From contig NC_060259.1 in NCBI RefSeq assembly GCF_921293095.1, positions 27,225,812-27,289,811 of the forward strand: a DNA stretch of 64,000 bases, read 5' to 3'. The position numbers and the translations under genes were made by a program. This DNA is from Ischnura elegans. Its lineage: Eukaryota > Arthropoda > Insecta > Odonata > Coenagrionidae. The notes beneath the pieces are model-generated. The model was given only the letters and a program-made list of their open reading frames with translations, made no database searches and was not told the origin of the DNA. Of this stretch, positions 1-12,700 are shown in pieces. Positions within the stretch are counted from its first letter, which is position 1; each line of letters begins with the position of its first letter.

Positions 1-589
1 ATTACTAATATTTCAATCCAATAAAGGTGTAATATCAATTGCCAAAAGTCATTGTTAGACATCTTTTGGGCTAGTAGATGACTCATGCAGCAGTTGACCT
101 CCAGAAATGAGGACCCTCCAAGCAGGTAGGCAGAAAAAGGTCAGTGGGGGAGAAAAAGGGAAGTGTGAAACACGATTTTATTACTCTCCTGTAACTTGAT
201 ATTTTCTTTTGAAGCTTTTGATTTATGGTCTTCGTAATACAAACCCTGCGGGAGCTGGGGCCTTTTGTTTGATTTCGGAGAGGAGGAAAGCGTCTGAGGA
301 GGGGCTGAGGGCTGATGGATGGAGGGGGTAGCGGATTTTGGGAATTGTGCTACGTACATAGTTACCATCCCACGGCACTGAGGTTCTCCTGGTGTGGGAA
401 ACCAAGGATTTTCGTATTTTTTCACCCGATCAATTTTGGTTCCCCACGTCGAACTCTTTTCACCACTCTATTCTGCGAATTTGATGTAGTTCGTCAACTT
501 GCCTAAAACAACGCTGCATGCACTAAAAGACTAGAGTTCTCTACATTTTTCCGAGTCAACTTCCAATGACGTGCGTGCGATGGTGTATG

Positions 590-703
590 GCATGAAATTC
601 AAAGTATTCGAAATGGTACCTTTAGAATAATTATTCGAGACCTTGAATATCGAATACTTTCTAGTATTCGAGTATTCGCGGATACTATTCGCACATCTCT
701 ATT
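590..703. repeat. hAT-like MITE end
   Basis: Ends with AGAGATGTGCGAATAG when read on minus, followed by repeated CGAATACT-type subterminal words (640-695). This terminal pattern is common in arthropod hAT MITEs. The other end was not found. Confidence 0.35.
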
Positions 704-3016
704 TTTAGTGAAAGTTATTATATGTATGTATTTAATTGGCGTTTGGATTTCTGGTGTTTTCGTAATTTTCGGAGTGAATTCCTATAAAAAATGCATAGTA
801 AATTTCCAAAAGATACTGCTGTCAGTTCTCAGGGTATTTGAGTCAATTCCGGAAGACAATTCTGATGGTATAGGTCCAAGCCCTACAACATCATGGTTGT
901 TGTCCTTCTTGAAGTTAAGAGCATAAAGGTCCTCAAATTTGGGTCCCTAGATTGCCCTCCCAATTTTTATATCGCAATGATAAGTCAACTAAGTGCAATT
1001 AGCGGATAGACCACTTCAAGGGATGAAATATGACTTGATGCTTTCCCAGCGAATGATGTGAGTAAACTCTTCTCGGGATTCAACAACATTAATCCCTGAT
1101 GATGAGCCCCACGTCGGAGCTTGAAACGTTGGCCATTATGGAAAAATTAACCTGGTGGGAATACGAGAAGAGTTAACCCATACTGCAAGGGATGTTGGAA
1201 TTATGCTTGTAGCAGAGGGATAATCCCCCTTTTCTGGGCGGTATTCACTTGGTACCAACATATTCAAATCCTTTTTAATTTTGTGTATATACTTTTCACT
1301 TGGAAAGGAATGGAAAATCGCAGATTTTATAACTTTTGCTGATCCTCCGACGGGGGAGGCAAACCCCAAAAAGTGGGACCCTGTTTCTTCAAGTAACACC
1401 GCATATATGTACCTTTCTAAACTCGGATTGATAAGTCCTCTTGCCTTTTATCATCTGAAAAGAGTATAGTCTTTCATTCCATCAAAATGGATTCCTTTGA
1501 TACCTCTCCTTTCATTTTCACAGTAATTAGCATCTTTTTCTGTCTACGTAAGTAATCCGGTACACTACCTTGGATGTATCTTCCGAAGTTATGATTTTTC
1601 CGTCAGCTAAAGTTGAGGGGACGATCATTGCTGCTGCTTGGTTCTTGCATATGCATACCTCTATCATAGTTGGCAGACGCATTTTCCCCGCAGAAGTTCC
1701 AATTTGAGTTTAATCCCTAATGTTTATTTCATGAGGAACGTAGAAATACAAATCGGCTGATTTCTTGTCAGTTTAATTTTCTTCAGATGAATTGATGAGG
1801 AAAATTTTTGATACCATTTTCCCATACAAGAATTGACTATGTTGACTCAATGCTCTCCGACGATTCCCTCTTTTTCCTCAGTTGTCGAGTCGAGTTTCTT
1901 TAGGATTCAATCCAGCAGTCATCATCTTTTGTTTCATCTGCTGGTCTCTCAAAATGCTTCTTCATTAGGGGGAACCTTAAGCTCCTTCTTGCACTTAAGC
2001 GCACAAATATTGCATAATTTCAAATGTTCCCTTAAACGTGTTTGAGTTTTGTACTTTAATAAAACACTACTTTTGGCCTAAACGAAAATGAAATAAATAA
2101 AAAAAAATGCAAGGGGTTGATTTCAATATCAGAATCGTTTTTAGAAATCTCTTGCAAAACGTGCTCTAGTTTGTCGGAAGTCAGACACCGGGACATGTCT
2201 CAAAGCATCCTATGCAGTGTGCAGTCGTAGCTCAACTGACCATGTAAGGATAAAAAAAGGGTCGAAGAGAGTGGTGGAAAACAGCACATCTGAAATGAAA
2301 CAGAATTCTGGACATACATCGTAGGTAGTGGTTTTTGTGTTTATTTCTTGAGACAGTTCTAAGAAAGAATATGCGGTAATCGGATAATATAATTGAATGC
2401 TAAAAGAAGAAAATTCTTTAGAAAAATGCAAAATATCAGTTGGGAATTCGATACGCTCACGAGACTGCAACTCATCATACCAGAAAAAAGATTATATTGA
2501 AAGAATAAAATTAATATGTTAAACATCTATAATACCAGTCATAATGACCGTTCTGGCACTTTTAGGCTTATCAACAATTATTTCACAAATCATGCAGCCG
2601 AGAATACAAATTTTTGGGATGTGGGCGTAGTTAAAATTCATCAAAAGCCATAAAATATTAACAATTTTTAACCATCGCGAAAGAAAAGGAGACCATTTGA
2701 AAGTCACAAGTGATCAAAATGACAGCACCAGCCTAGTGTTAAATATCTAAGTCGATTAAAATTATTTTATTAAATTGAATCTGGATGTGATTTGTTAAAA
2801 GTATTTAACATTTAATCATGATGGTACTCTAATTACTATTACTACTATGTATCAGCTCACCATACTGTTTCTTAATTCTTTATCAAGCCTATTTCAATGT
2901 CTGCGCACCAACTCACCTTGTTTGAGTCATTTGCGGGCACTTTGAAGTGTACAAAGCAAGGTTAGCTTTCTTCACCTTCATGTCAAGTCGAAGTTAGTGC
3001 ATAGTAGTAGAGGTAC

Positions 3017-3184
3017 CGTATTTCTCCGAATATAGTCCCCCTCTGAATATAGTCCTTCCCCCCTAATTTTGAGGCTTCAGTTTTGGGAAAAGTTAAAAAA
3101 ATGTGTTTGAATATTGTCCCCCCCTTTACTTTTACCTTGGGCATTTTTGAAGAAAAGGGGGGACTATATTCAGACGTATATCAG
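3017..3184. mobile_element. 168-bp MITE, copy 1
   Basis: Inverted ends contain CCGAATATAGTCCCCC on the left and a near match read back from GGGGGGACTATATTCAGACG on the right. Flanked by TA on both sides. A second copy is at 9886-10056. Confidence 0.75.
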
Positions 3185-3478
3185 TATGTTCAATTCATTC
3201 ATCCGAAATCAACCAGCAGTTAAACTGTCATAGTTTTAAATGCAATGCCCTGAACAGAAATTTAGGCTTACTTTCATTCTCCCCTGCTTTCTTGAAAGAA
3301 TGTAAAATGTGTAATTAAGCTGTGACATGATTTATGAAATTATATTGGGCATTGTGAAGCTGACAGATAATCCTGTAGCTTCACCAACTGGCATGAAAAT
3401 CTTATGTTAAATAATGAGTTAAGCTTTATATCTTCATGTATTATTTTAAAGTAAATTATATATTTTTTTATCATTTAG

Positions 3479-3707
3479 GCACTTACCAAATAACCAAGTA
3501 CCATGAAGCTTTGCGAGATTTGTACAAAAAATATGGACCCATTTTCCGTCAGAATTGGGCTGGGCAAGAAGTTCTCCATATATTTGATTTGGAAGATGTG
3601 AAGGCAGTGTTACATGCAGCTGGAAAAATGCCAGTCGTTCCTCCTATTCAGGAAGGATCTCGAATATACCGTCTGAAGAAAAACCATTCTGTTGGGCTTG
3701 GAAATTT
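3479..3707 (+). CDS. P450 visible exon 1 (helix A to beta-1 region)
   Basis: Starts after the acceptor ATTTAG at 3478 and ends at donor GTGAGT. It encodes the segment with LYKKYGPIFRQNW, FDLEDVKAV, MPVVPPIQEG and ends in GLGN plus two bases. It begins in the middle of a codon, so at least one coding exon precedes it. The in-frame ATG at 3436 is intronic and not a start. Confidence 0.88.
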
Positions 3708-6700
3708 GTGAGTGATGATTTGTGTCCTATATTTTTAATCCTCAGCCTACTCATTACAGCTGTGATTGTCAAGTTATTACTGTTCTATGAGTTAATATAC
3801 CAATTAAGGCTAGGCTCACAAGGAATTCTGTGCTCCAGGATCAATCCTCACACCTGCATGCCTTCATTTTTCAATTGTTTTCCTATGTCAGCTTAACACA
3901 TAGCTCAACACATTTTAAAGGCAATTCTCCTCGACTGAAATTTTTGCAAAAATTTTATATTTTCAAAAATATTTTAACTCAGCAATGTCATGAGATTTTA
4001 CGATGGCACCTGGTTTTAATTCTTTTTTTTTTAATAACCCCTCATTTTGTATAAATTTGAAATTAAATTATTGCAAGTATCCTGTATACTTTGTGATACT
4101 TTCCCGCAACACATGTAGTATTTTTCTGCAATATTTTTGCTCTTCGTCAGTATTGTGGGAAAAACCCAATCAAGCCTTTTAGTTTTTTGGAATAATTTTA
4201 AGCAATATCATGATACTAGAGGTGGGTTAAACTGTTCATTTTGATGAACCGCTCACTTTGAACCTGTTCAGTAAAAAGAACATTTCAAAATATCTGTTCA
4301 TAGTGAACAGTCATGGTCATTCAGGTAGAAAATACTGTTTATCGGACGTTTAGAGTAAATGAAAGCTTAGTGTCGTATCATATGGTTTGTGCAGCTTGTC
4401 ATAGTTACTTCAAGAAAATTCTGTCCTGGGCCTTTACTTGGTTATCTGTGTGGAGGACAATATCTGCTGTCCACTTGTAGAATAAGCCAGAATTAATATT
4501 TATCAACCAAGTGTCTGATGTTATACACATATTTGGCACCAGAATTTTTTTAAATGCTGCGCTTATGAGCTATTTTGACATCCATACACAGCTAACTGTT
4601 CTTTATAAATATTTTTAGTATAAATGTCATTTGTGAATCTCTCTCCTAGACTCCTCGGTAAGATATCGATTTTTTTCTCCTCGTTACAGCCTGTGTCAGG
4701 TATCTATCCACTCTAATGATGAATTAACTATCCATAATAACATGCGTAAGACGGTGAGAAATAGTCAGTTTAATTGCTAAATTAGTACTTTTGGTAGAAT
4801 GTAAAAAAATAGTAAAATATGTTACACCCATGGAATTCTGTAACATATTTAAATATTAAACATGGAAAGCAAATAAAGAGTTAATGCTTTGAGGTGTATT
4901 TATGTGCAATTAAGCTAAGAGGTCACATTAAAATACATAAAATGTCACCTCGTGAAAAACCCAATATCATCAAATAAAATCGCCGTAGGTAACATATTGT
5001 TTTCATTCCTTCGAAAATGATGGATATATGCCTCTGTAAACTTTCTCCGGAAGAGTACCTTAAGTAAAAGTTAATTGCCTTGGTCTAGGAGTTTCAGCAG
5101 GCTTTACAGGGTGTACAGGGTCCAGGAAAATTGGGAATTGTGCGTGAATTTTTAGTCTCTGGAATTATGCATGAATTATTCATGAATTTTTCTCCAACCA
5201 GGAATTTCAGAATAATTTATTTCAAGTTATTTCCTCAAACAATTTTGCCAACACCCATTTTAATTTTTTTTGTTCAGCACCCATTCTCTAGCCAATGTGT
5301 TTGTCATAGTTTTAACTGCAGTATCTTAGTAGAAATTTTACAGCCTCATCAAAACGTGGAATGTCAGGCAAGACAACAGAATGAAAATGTCTAGTGCTCT
5401 TGACTCAAGTGAGATTCAAAATCATGAAGAACAGAATTCCAGGTGACGTCAACATCTATTTATGAGGTCAAAGAAGCTTCTTGGATTGCATTGAACAAAT
5501 TGAAATTTAGCATACGATTTGTGTTAACTTACCTATTTCTTATATTTGCCAATACATTAATATTGTATTTTTTTAAGTATTGAAGTAATTTGGAGTGTTT
5601 TTAAAGTCTTTTCTGTCTCGGTAATCATGTAATATTAACTGGGAATTTTTGTGTTATTTCCTTGGAAAACCAGGAATTATGCAATGAATTATTTTTCTGC
5701 TTTGATTGGCTGGACACCCTGCTTTATATGTAGCAGTCAGCTATTATAACTGTCAATATGGGCACCAAATATGTTTTCGTTGATGGCGGCGTATTCAAAG
5801 TTATTGGAGTGCACTGTTACGTTGCTCATACCTTCGTATACAATAAATTTATACTCTCCCCAATTTTCTTTATTCAAATGCCAAGAGAATAAATAAAAAC
5901 AATGTACGAAGCCTGTAGAGTCGTATGGCTGAAGCTAGTCTCAAGAGCAAGGCAATGAAAACAATGAAAGCATTTGGTCATCGGCTCGGCTCTTCAAATG
6001 AGTACCTTTGCACATTGTCTTGGCATCAGGCCTGAAATACTCGTGGCCCATTTGTTTCCTACAACAAGTAAAGGCGGAAACTACAGTCTGGCCGCTGAGA
6101 GTTGTCTGATGACTGGCAAAAGGGGTAGGGAGCAAGGTTACTGGGCGAGAAAGAGAAATGCCTGCCTCACATTAATGATGGGCACTGTGCGAGTGAGTCA
6201 GTTCATATGTGCGACTCAGTAGATAGAGCTGTGAGGTGAGATAGTCTTATTTGGTGAGTCGCGACTCCCTCCCCTCCGCACACAACTCCCTCCCATCCAC
6301 AAACGACTCTCTGCGCATACTGTGTGTGTTGGATTCGTGAGTGGTACAAGTCGGACTCCATTTGCACACAACTCCTTTCACGCAATTGTGCACTGGAATT
6401 GTGCAAGGCGAAGTCAGGCATCCGACACCCATGACTCCCTCAGTGCACACCGTGCCTGTTGGAGACATGAGCGGTGGAAGTTGGACTCCATGCGCACATG
6501 ACTCCTTCCACAAACATTTTCCATGTGAGGCTCATCGCACGTTTGGTGGGTCAAAGGGAGCACACGGCACTTTTTGCTGGCAGCCCTCTGCTCACCTTTT
6601 CATGCCTCTTGAAAGATTCTCCTGATTCATTTGCTGGGTATTACTCTAAAGAATCTCATATGACCCTTATCGTGATTCTCTCTCCTGCGTGTTCCATGCA

Positions 6701-9700
6701 TTGTGAAAGAAAAATGGTGAAGATGCTCATGTAAAAGTTTTCAGCAATGGCAAATTTATGAAAATAATACGAGGCAAAAATGAAAATTTGTTTCAACACA
6801 AACTACTAAGATTTACCTTGGAAATTAATTATGAATTGTTAACATGATCATGTAGTTTTGGAAAGAATATTTTGTTACAACAGAATTTTTTAAATTGTCG
6901 TCATCTCTAAGCACAGGAGACGGAATAAATATTCTGTCTTTCATGAAAGATATATCATATCGCCAGAAGTGGTTCATCAGTTATATCACGTGTTAAACAT
7001 TTTGACTATGCAATACGTGATTGATTTGAAATCAATTTTTCACATTGTGATCTAGGAAATGTTGCATTTTAAATGTTCGTTCAGAAATCCCCCCTCACCA
7101 CCTTCCCCTCTTCCCCTTTCTTCCACTCCCCTCTTCCTGTCAATGCAGAGGCACTTTGCTGAGTCACACTGTGCAAGCGGCTCTCTGAAGTGTGCTGTGA
7201 GCAGTGTGGCAGCTCCACAAAAAGAGTAGTTTATGCCATCACTGCCTCACATGTAAACAAAAGGCTTCCCTTAAGAAAGGAGCCATAAGAGATGACAAGC
7301 GTGGAGGACCCAAATGAAGAATCCCTTGTTTTGGTAACTCGAAGAAAGGGCTTGTTTTGGGGCTTCATATGCATGTGACAGCATTGTATGACTAGGCGAC
7401 GGTGTGAGGTGTGTTTGGGGGACAGCGATTGTCTGCAAATCATGCTGGTGCAGGATTCTCCTCCCCTCCTTTAGAACTGTCATCGGACAACTCTCGCCTG
7501 CTGGACTGTACATTTTGCAAAGTCAGATTCACTCCATCTCTTACCCTCGATAATCCCCCTCCCCCATCAATGAAACTAACTGACAGTATCTGGGCTTGGC
7601 TGAAGGTTATCCTCCCCTTCTTGTCTAAACTCCACCTACTCATCTACTCATATTTGGAACACATTTGACTTGAATCATTGTAATTGTGCCAATTTGGCAA
7701 CATCGGGGTCCAATACAGGGCCATCGGAATAGTGCATTGGTGCCAATGTCTAGTTTGCATAGGGGCTGCTCCAGTAGTTTGCATACATGGCGTCAAAAAT
7801 CATCAGTATTGCCAATCATCAATATTGAAATAATAAATAAGACATAAGACTGATACAAGTAGAGCCAGATCATATTCCTCCATTTATAAAATATTGTTTC
7901 TGTGATAAAGCATATCTCATAAGATTTTGTAAACATTTTGCTTGCTTTTTATGGAGGACATAGGGTGGTAGTTATTTATATAATTGTGTAACCCTGTTTT
8001 TGTGGATGGGTTTGAATTTCCCAGCATTGAATAGATTGTTTGCCAATTATAAAGAATTCATCATATAACTTGATGATTTAAGTGAATTTAGTATTATGTT
8101 GAATTATTGGTAAAAATGTTTTTAAAAAAGTCTTCATGTTATAGTCATCCTTGACAAATAAACTGCACCTAATATTGTACTCTAAGATTCAGAGAGGAAA
8201 ATAAACTTTAGTAACAAATTAAATTACATTTTGGACTTTCAAGAAATGGAGATGACTGGTATGAGATGCGGAGTGTTGTTCAACAAATTATGCTGAAGCC
8301 AAGAGAGGTGCAGCATTACTTGCCTCAAGTTGATGGAATCAGCATCAAATTCATTGATCGGCTGCTTAAAGATCGGACCATGGACGGCCATATTGAAGAT
8401 CTTCATAATGTTGCCTCTAAATGGTTTTTGGAAAGTAAGTTCATTCTGAGGAAAGTATGACCATATTTTTATAGTGACTATTTTTAGTATCCCAATCTTT
8501 AGTTATGACATAAGTACAGACTTACCTCATGTCTGAAATAATCATTGACATTGAAATGGAGTTGATTTTTTTTCATTTTAATAATATAGTATGTAAACCC
8601 TGAATTTATGATTTTTTTGTGGTATTTACAGTTTGGAATTTTTTTAACAAGTTTTACCTCAGGGCATACATTCAATCGGAAGTAAGCATTTCTCCTGCCC
8701 TAATTTTTTGTGTGACTCAGTATTCCTTCCTCGTGATAGACGGAGTCGCAGAATTCACGAGGCTTTTGTCATGTGTTATTATTATTATTATTCTACTCCA
8801 AGGTGGGGGAGTACCTACAATTTCCTAAGCTTCAGAAGTATAGGTTGAATACTTAATCATTGCATCATGTCCAGGATTATACAATAAAAATATCCAAAAT
8901 TTATTGAGGTGAATATTATATTAGCCGTTATTGTATGGTAAATAACGGACACCTTTCATTAACATCCCCGGTGTTTTGATCAATGAACATGTTATTATGT
9001 GCCCAAATGCTTAGGAAATATTTTTCTTTTCCATTTTGAGAGTGGTAGGCTCTTTCAGTAGCCAGTCTCTTCAGAAGTCTTTTCTTAAGGGCCTCTGTGT
9101 AATGAACATTATTTATTTTATTTTTATAGTAGAGCACCACTTCTCTATGGATTGTCGATTTGACAAGCGAGAACAAATAGTTAGCTAATAGCCTCTTTGC
9201 TGAACCGAGGCACGAAGGGGTATTCCTGCATACAGATATAACAGTAGCATGCTGTCCATGCCAGTTAGTAATTTTGCACAAGATATAGCTGCTTTCCAAA
9301 CTCCTCTAACTCTTTGGCACAAAAAGGCCAAGTGCCACACCGATGCTAATGTGTCCGGGCACCAGGGGCACCTATCATTTGGAGTATGACCCACTCGGGA
9401 GAGGAAAACCCCTTCGGCCCACACCCCATGACACAATCGCCAAGCAATGTCCGCATCAACTCCTAAGGTTGGCCACTTCCTCAAAGCTAGCCACAGAATT
9501 TCATCATCAGTATGTTTACCCTTCAAGGGCCAAAGGTTCTATGTAAAGGCATTCTTTATAAACAATGGCTTTGGGAAGTGGTAGAACAAGACTTTTGCCT
9601 TGTCTGCGGCTATGGTATTTGAAAGCATATGCATGACTCGGTGGAGGTCAACCGGTCGGGACAGGACGCTCAGATATTCTAAGTTCTGGAACTCCATTCA

Positions 9701-12700
9701 TATGTGGCTTTTGTTATGTGTGTGTGTTTATTATTATTTTTATTATTTTACTCCAAGGTAGGGGAGTACCTAAATCATCCTAAGCTTTAAAAATATTTAC
9801 TTAGTCATCATATTACTGACCAGGATTATGCGTAAATATCCAAAAATAATTCATTTATGGTGGGTATAATATTAGCCGCTAATTACCGTATTCCTCCGAA
9901 TATAGTACCCCTCTGAATATAGTCCCCCCCCCCCTAATTTTGAGGCTTGAGTTTCTGGAAAAAATTTTAAAATTGGGTTTGAATATAGTCTCCCCCTTAA
10001 CTTTTGTCACGGGCATTTTTGGAAAAAAAGGGGGGACTATATTCAGACGTATACTGTAATACAAAATAGCGGACACTGTTCATTAATATTCCTGGTATTT
10101 TGTTCAATGAACACATTATTGTGTGCCCATATGCTTAGGAAACATTTTTCATTTCCATTTTGAGAGTGGTAGGCCTTCTCATTGGTAAGCCTCTTGATAA
10201 TTCTTTTCTTAAGTGCCTGTGCATATTGTACGTCATTTATTTTGTTTTTGTAATAAAGTACCACTTTTCTATGGATTGTGGATTTAACAAGTGAAAACAA
10301 ATAATTTGCCAGGGCCGTTTCTGAACTGAGGCACAAAGGGAATCCCAGCATACAGATATAATACTAGTATGTGTGTGTGTGTAGGATTGAAGTGGCCCCA
10401 CCAAAAGGAATGAGTGAAGATATTCATTTTACTTGGCACCTCCCCTCAATTATACCCCTACCCACCTGGTGGAGATTAATAAAGCCTGTTTGTTACAGAA
10501 GTATTTATTTGCCAATCCATTGGGTATTGGAATTTATCAATTGTCTGCCCAATCTCAATCTCACAATCTCTGAAAATTTCCCATCCAACCTTGGGGTTTT
10601 GAGAAATCTCTACTTTCTATTGCGAAGGTGAGATCAGAGAATAGCTGCATCATTCCCTTGTGGTCACTACTGTGTGCAGGAAACTATTGGCAACACATCC
10701 GATAGATGCTGGATTGGCTCAAAATACTTCATTTCATTTATTTACGGGATAACCCATTAACCATAGTCTTACAAATAATTTCTCAGATTATAGACAATAG
10801 AAAATAATGAACACACGTACAATAAACCCATAAAAATAAATTTAAAAAATCTAAACAGAATTGCTCATACATGGATAAAATATGTAGGTACATACAATAC
10901 TATAAAATTTAAGGTATAAATATGTTCTTGTAGCAGAATTTTTAAATTGAGTTCATCTTGGCCACAAGTGACTTTGAAATCTAGAATGAGACATAGAGAA
11001 GTCAAAGCTTTGGCCGAGTGTGTTAAAATTCCTCATCATTCTGGATAGCGGGGAGTTTAAGGCATAATTAATTCTGTGGTAATTAACAACAAATGGGAGT
11101 AGATTTCTAGAACTATGACGGGGTGCATTAAAATTTACTAAAGAAAGAAGAGGGGAACAATCAATAAAAGAATTTATAATTTTGTAGAGGAATAGGGCAT
11201 CAATGGAAGAACATATTACGAAAATATTGAAGGCAGGAGAAAATAAAAATAATTTAGGCAGAGTATTTGAGAATTATGAATTCCAATATTAGTTCTAGTT
11301 TTGGTGCTTGTTGTATGTAGTCCTGATATGCTGCCCAATATTGTGATCCAACATTCATTCTATCAATGTCAAAGCTTGTGGTCAATTTTCAAAGGAACAT
11401 TTTTGGACGACAGCAGGCTGTGTGAAACCTAGTGGTCATTGCTTTATTTTCTCATGCTGTTGATATTCTTCTGCATCTTGGTATGATTTGGGGTGGAGGT
11501 CAAGTTAGTTGTATCATCAGCATACTAATACCCTGGACCAAAGGAAGAATGAGTTTGAAGATTCCAAATATAAATGAGGAGTATCAGGGGACCCAGAATT
11601 AATCCATGGGATATCCTCTTTTTATCTTCACGGGGTTTGAAGTGGTGTAGGATTTGGATTGTGCTAGGAAGAGATTTTTATGCCTGTAGACCATCCAGTC
11701 AAAAACAAATCAATTCATTGTTTGGCCTGCCCAGAAATCCCTTGGTATTTAAGTTCTCTCAGAAGTCCTGTTGGATCAACTGAGTCAAAAAGCCTTTCTA
11801 AGGTCATATAAAACCCCAATCACATTCATTAGTTTATGAAGTTCAAATAAAATTTTATGAATGAATTTCTTTTTGGCATTTGACTTGACACTTGACAGTT
11901 GACTCTTTTTCATGAAACCAAATTCAGAATCGGAAACAATATTGAACTGTTCCAATTTCTCCATATTTCCGGTGCAACCGCGTCGGTTTGTTGGTGATGA
12001 CAACAGTTTCGCTGGCACTGCTGCCAGCGTCTTCAGGTCGAAGATGATGCCGGTCCACGATTTTCGTCATCCTTATATAGGGGGTCAGTCCCGCCAGTTG
12101 TGGCTGCCGCTCTCCTATTGGTCCGCCTAATGAGCCTCCTCCAATGGGCATCCAGATGGTAGCCGTCGTCTCTGTTAAAATTGTCCGTCCGGGCTATCTC
12201 AATGGATTCGCGGATGAGTCTGGGAAAATATCTGCCTTCTTTCACTATTATCTTGGCGTCGTCAAACTTAATGTCATGTCCCGGGGTCCAGGCGTGCTCC
12301 GATATGGCAGACAGCTGGAATTGCCTGTTTTTCGTTGCCCTTCGGGCAACAGGCAATTCCAGCTGTCTGCCATATCGGAGCACGCCTGGACCCCGGGACA
12401 TGACATTAAGTTTGACGACGCCAAGATAATAGTGAAAGAAGGCAGATATTTTCCCAGACTCATCCGCGAATCCATTGAGATAGCCCGGACGGACAATTTT
12501 AACAGAGACGACGGCTACCATCTGGATGCCCATTGGAGGAGGCTCATTAGGCGGACCAATAGGAGAGCGGCAGCCACAACTGGCGGGACTGACCCCCTAT
12601 ATAAGGAGGACGAAAATCGTGGACCGGCATCATCTTCGACCTGAAGACGCTGGCAGCAGTGCTAGCGAAACTGTTGTCATCACCAACAAACCAACGCGGT

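Larger units (their letters stand above)
1..3478. other. Upstream P450 intron or flank, no coding exon recognised
   Basis: AT-rich. No P450 N-terminal signal (proline hinge PGP..P) was recognised in any frame. It contains a hAT-like MITE end near 590-703, a Penelope-like 3' motif near 1085-1140 (GAGCCCCACGTCGGAGCTTG followed by GAAACGTTGG), and one copy of a short MITE at 3017-3184. Confidence 0.5.
3708..8243 (+). other. P450 intron between visible exons 1 and 2
   Basis: 4.5 kb. It holds a 615-bp CAGGGTG element (5107-5721), a hAT-like end near 4222-4320 (repeated TGTTCA words) and two roughly 128-bp tandem-like units around 6320-6510. Nothing coding was supported. Confidence 0.6.

Noticed and set aside
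3436-3711. ATG at 3436 as P450 start
   Set aside because: It lies before a good splice acceptor and the encoded leader is intronic; the exon begins mid-codon at 3479.
12033-12644. Two overlapping, nearly identical 166-residue reading frames on opposite strands
   Set aside because: They arise because the region is a palindrome; each is the C-terminal piece of a Penelope-like protein, not a sense/antisense gene pair.
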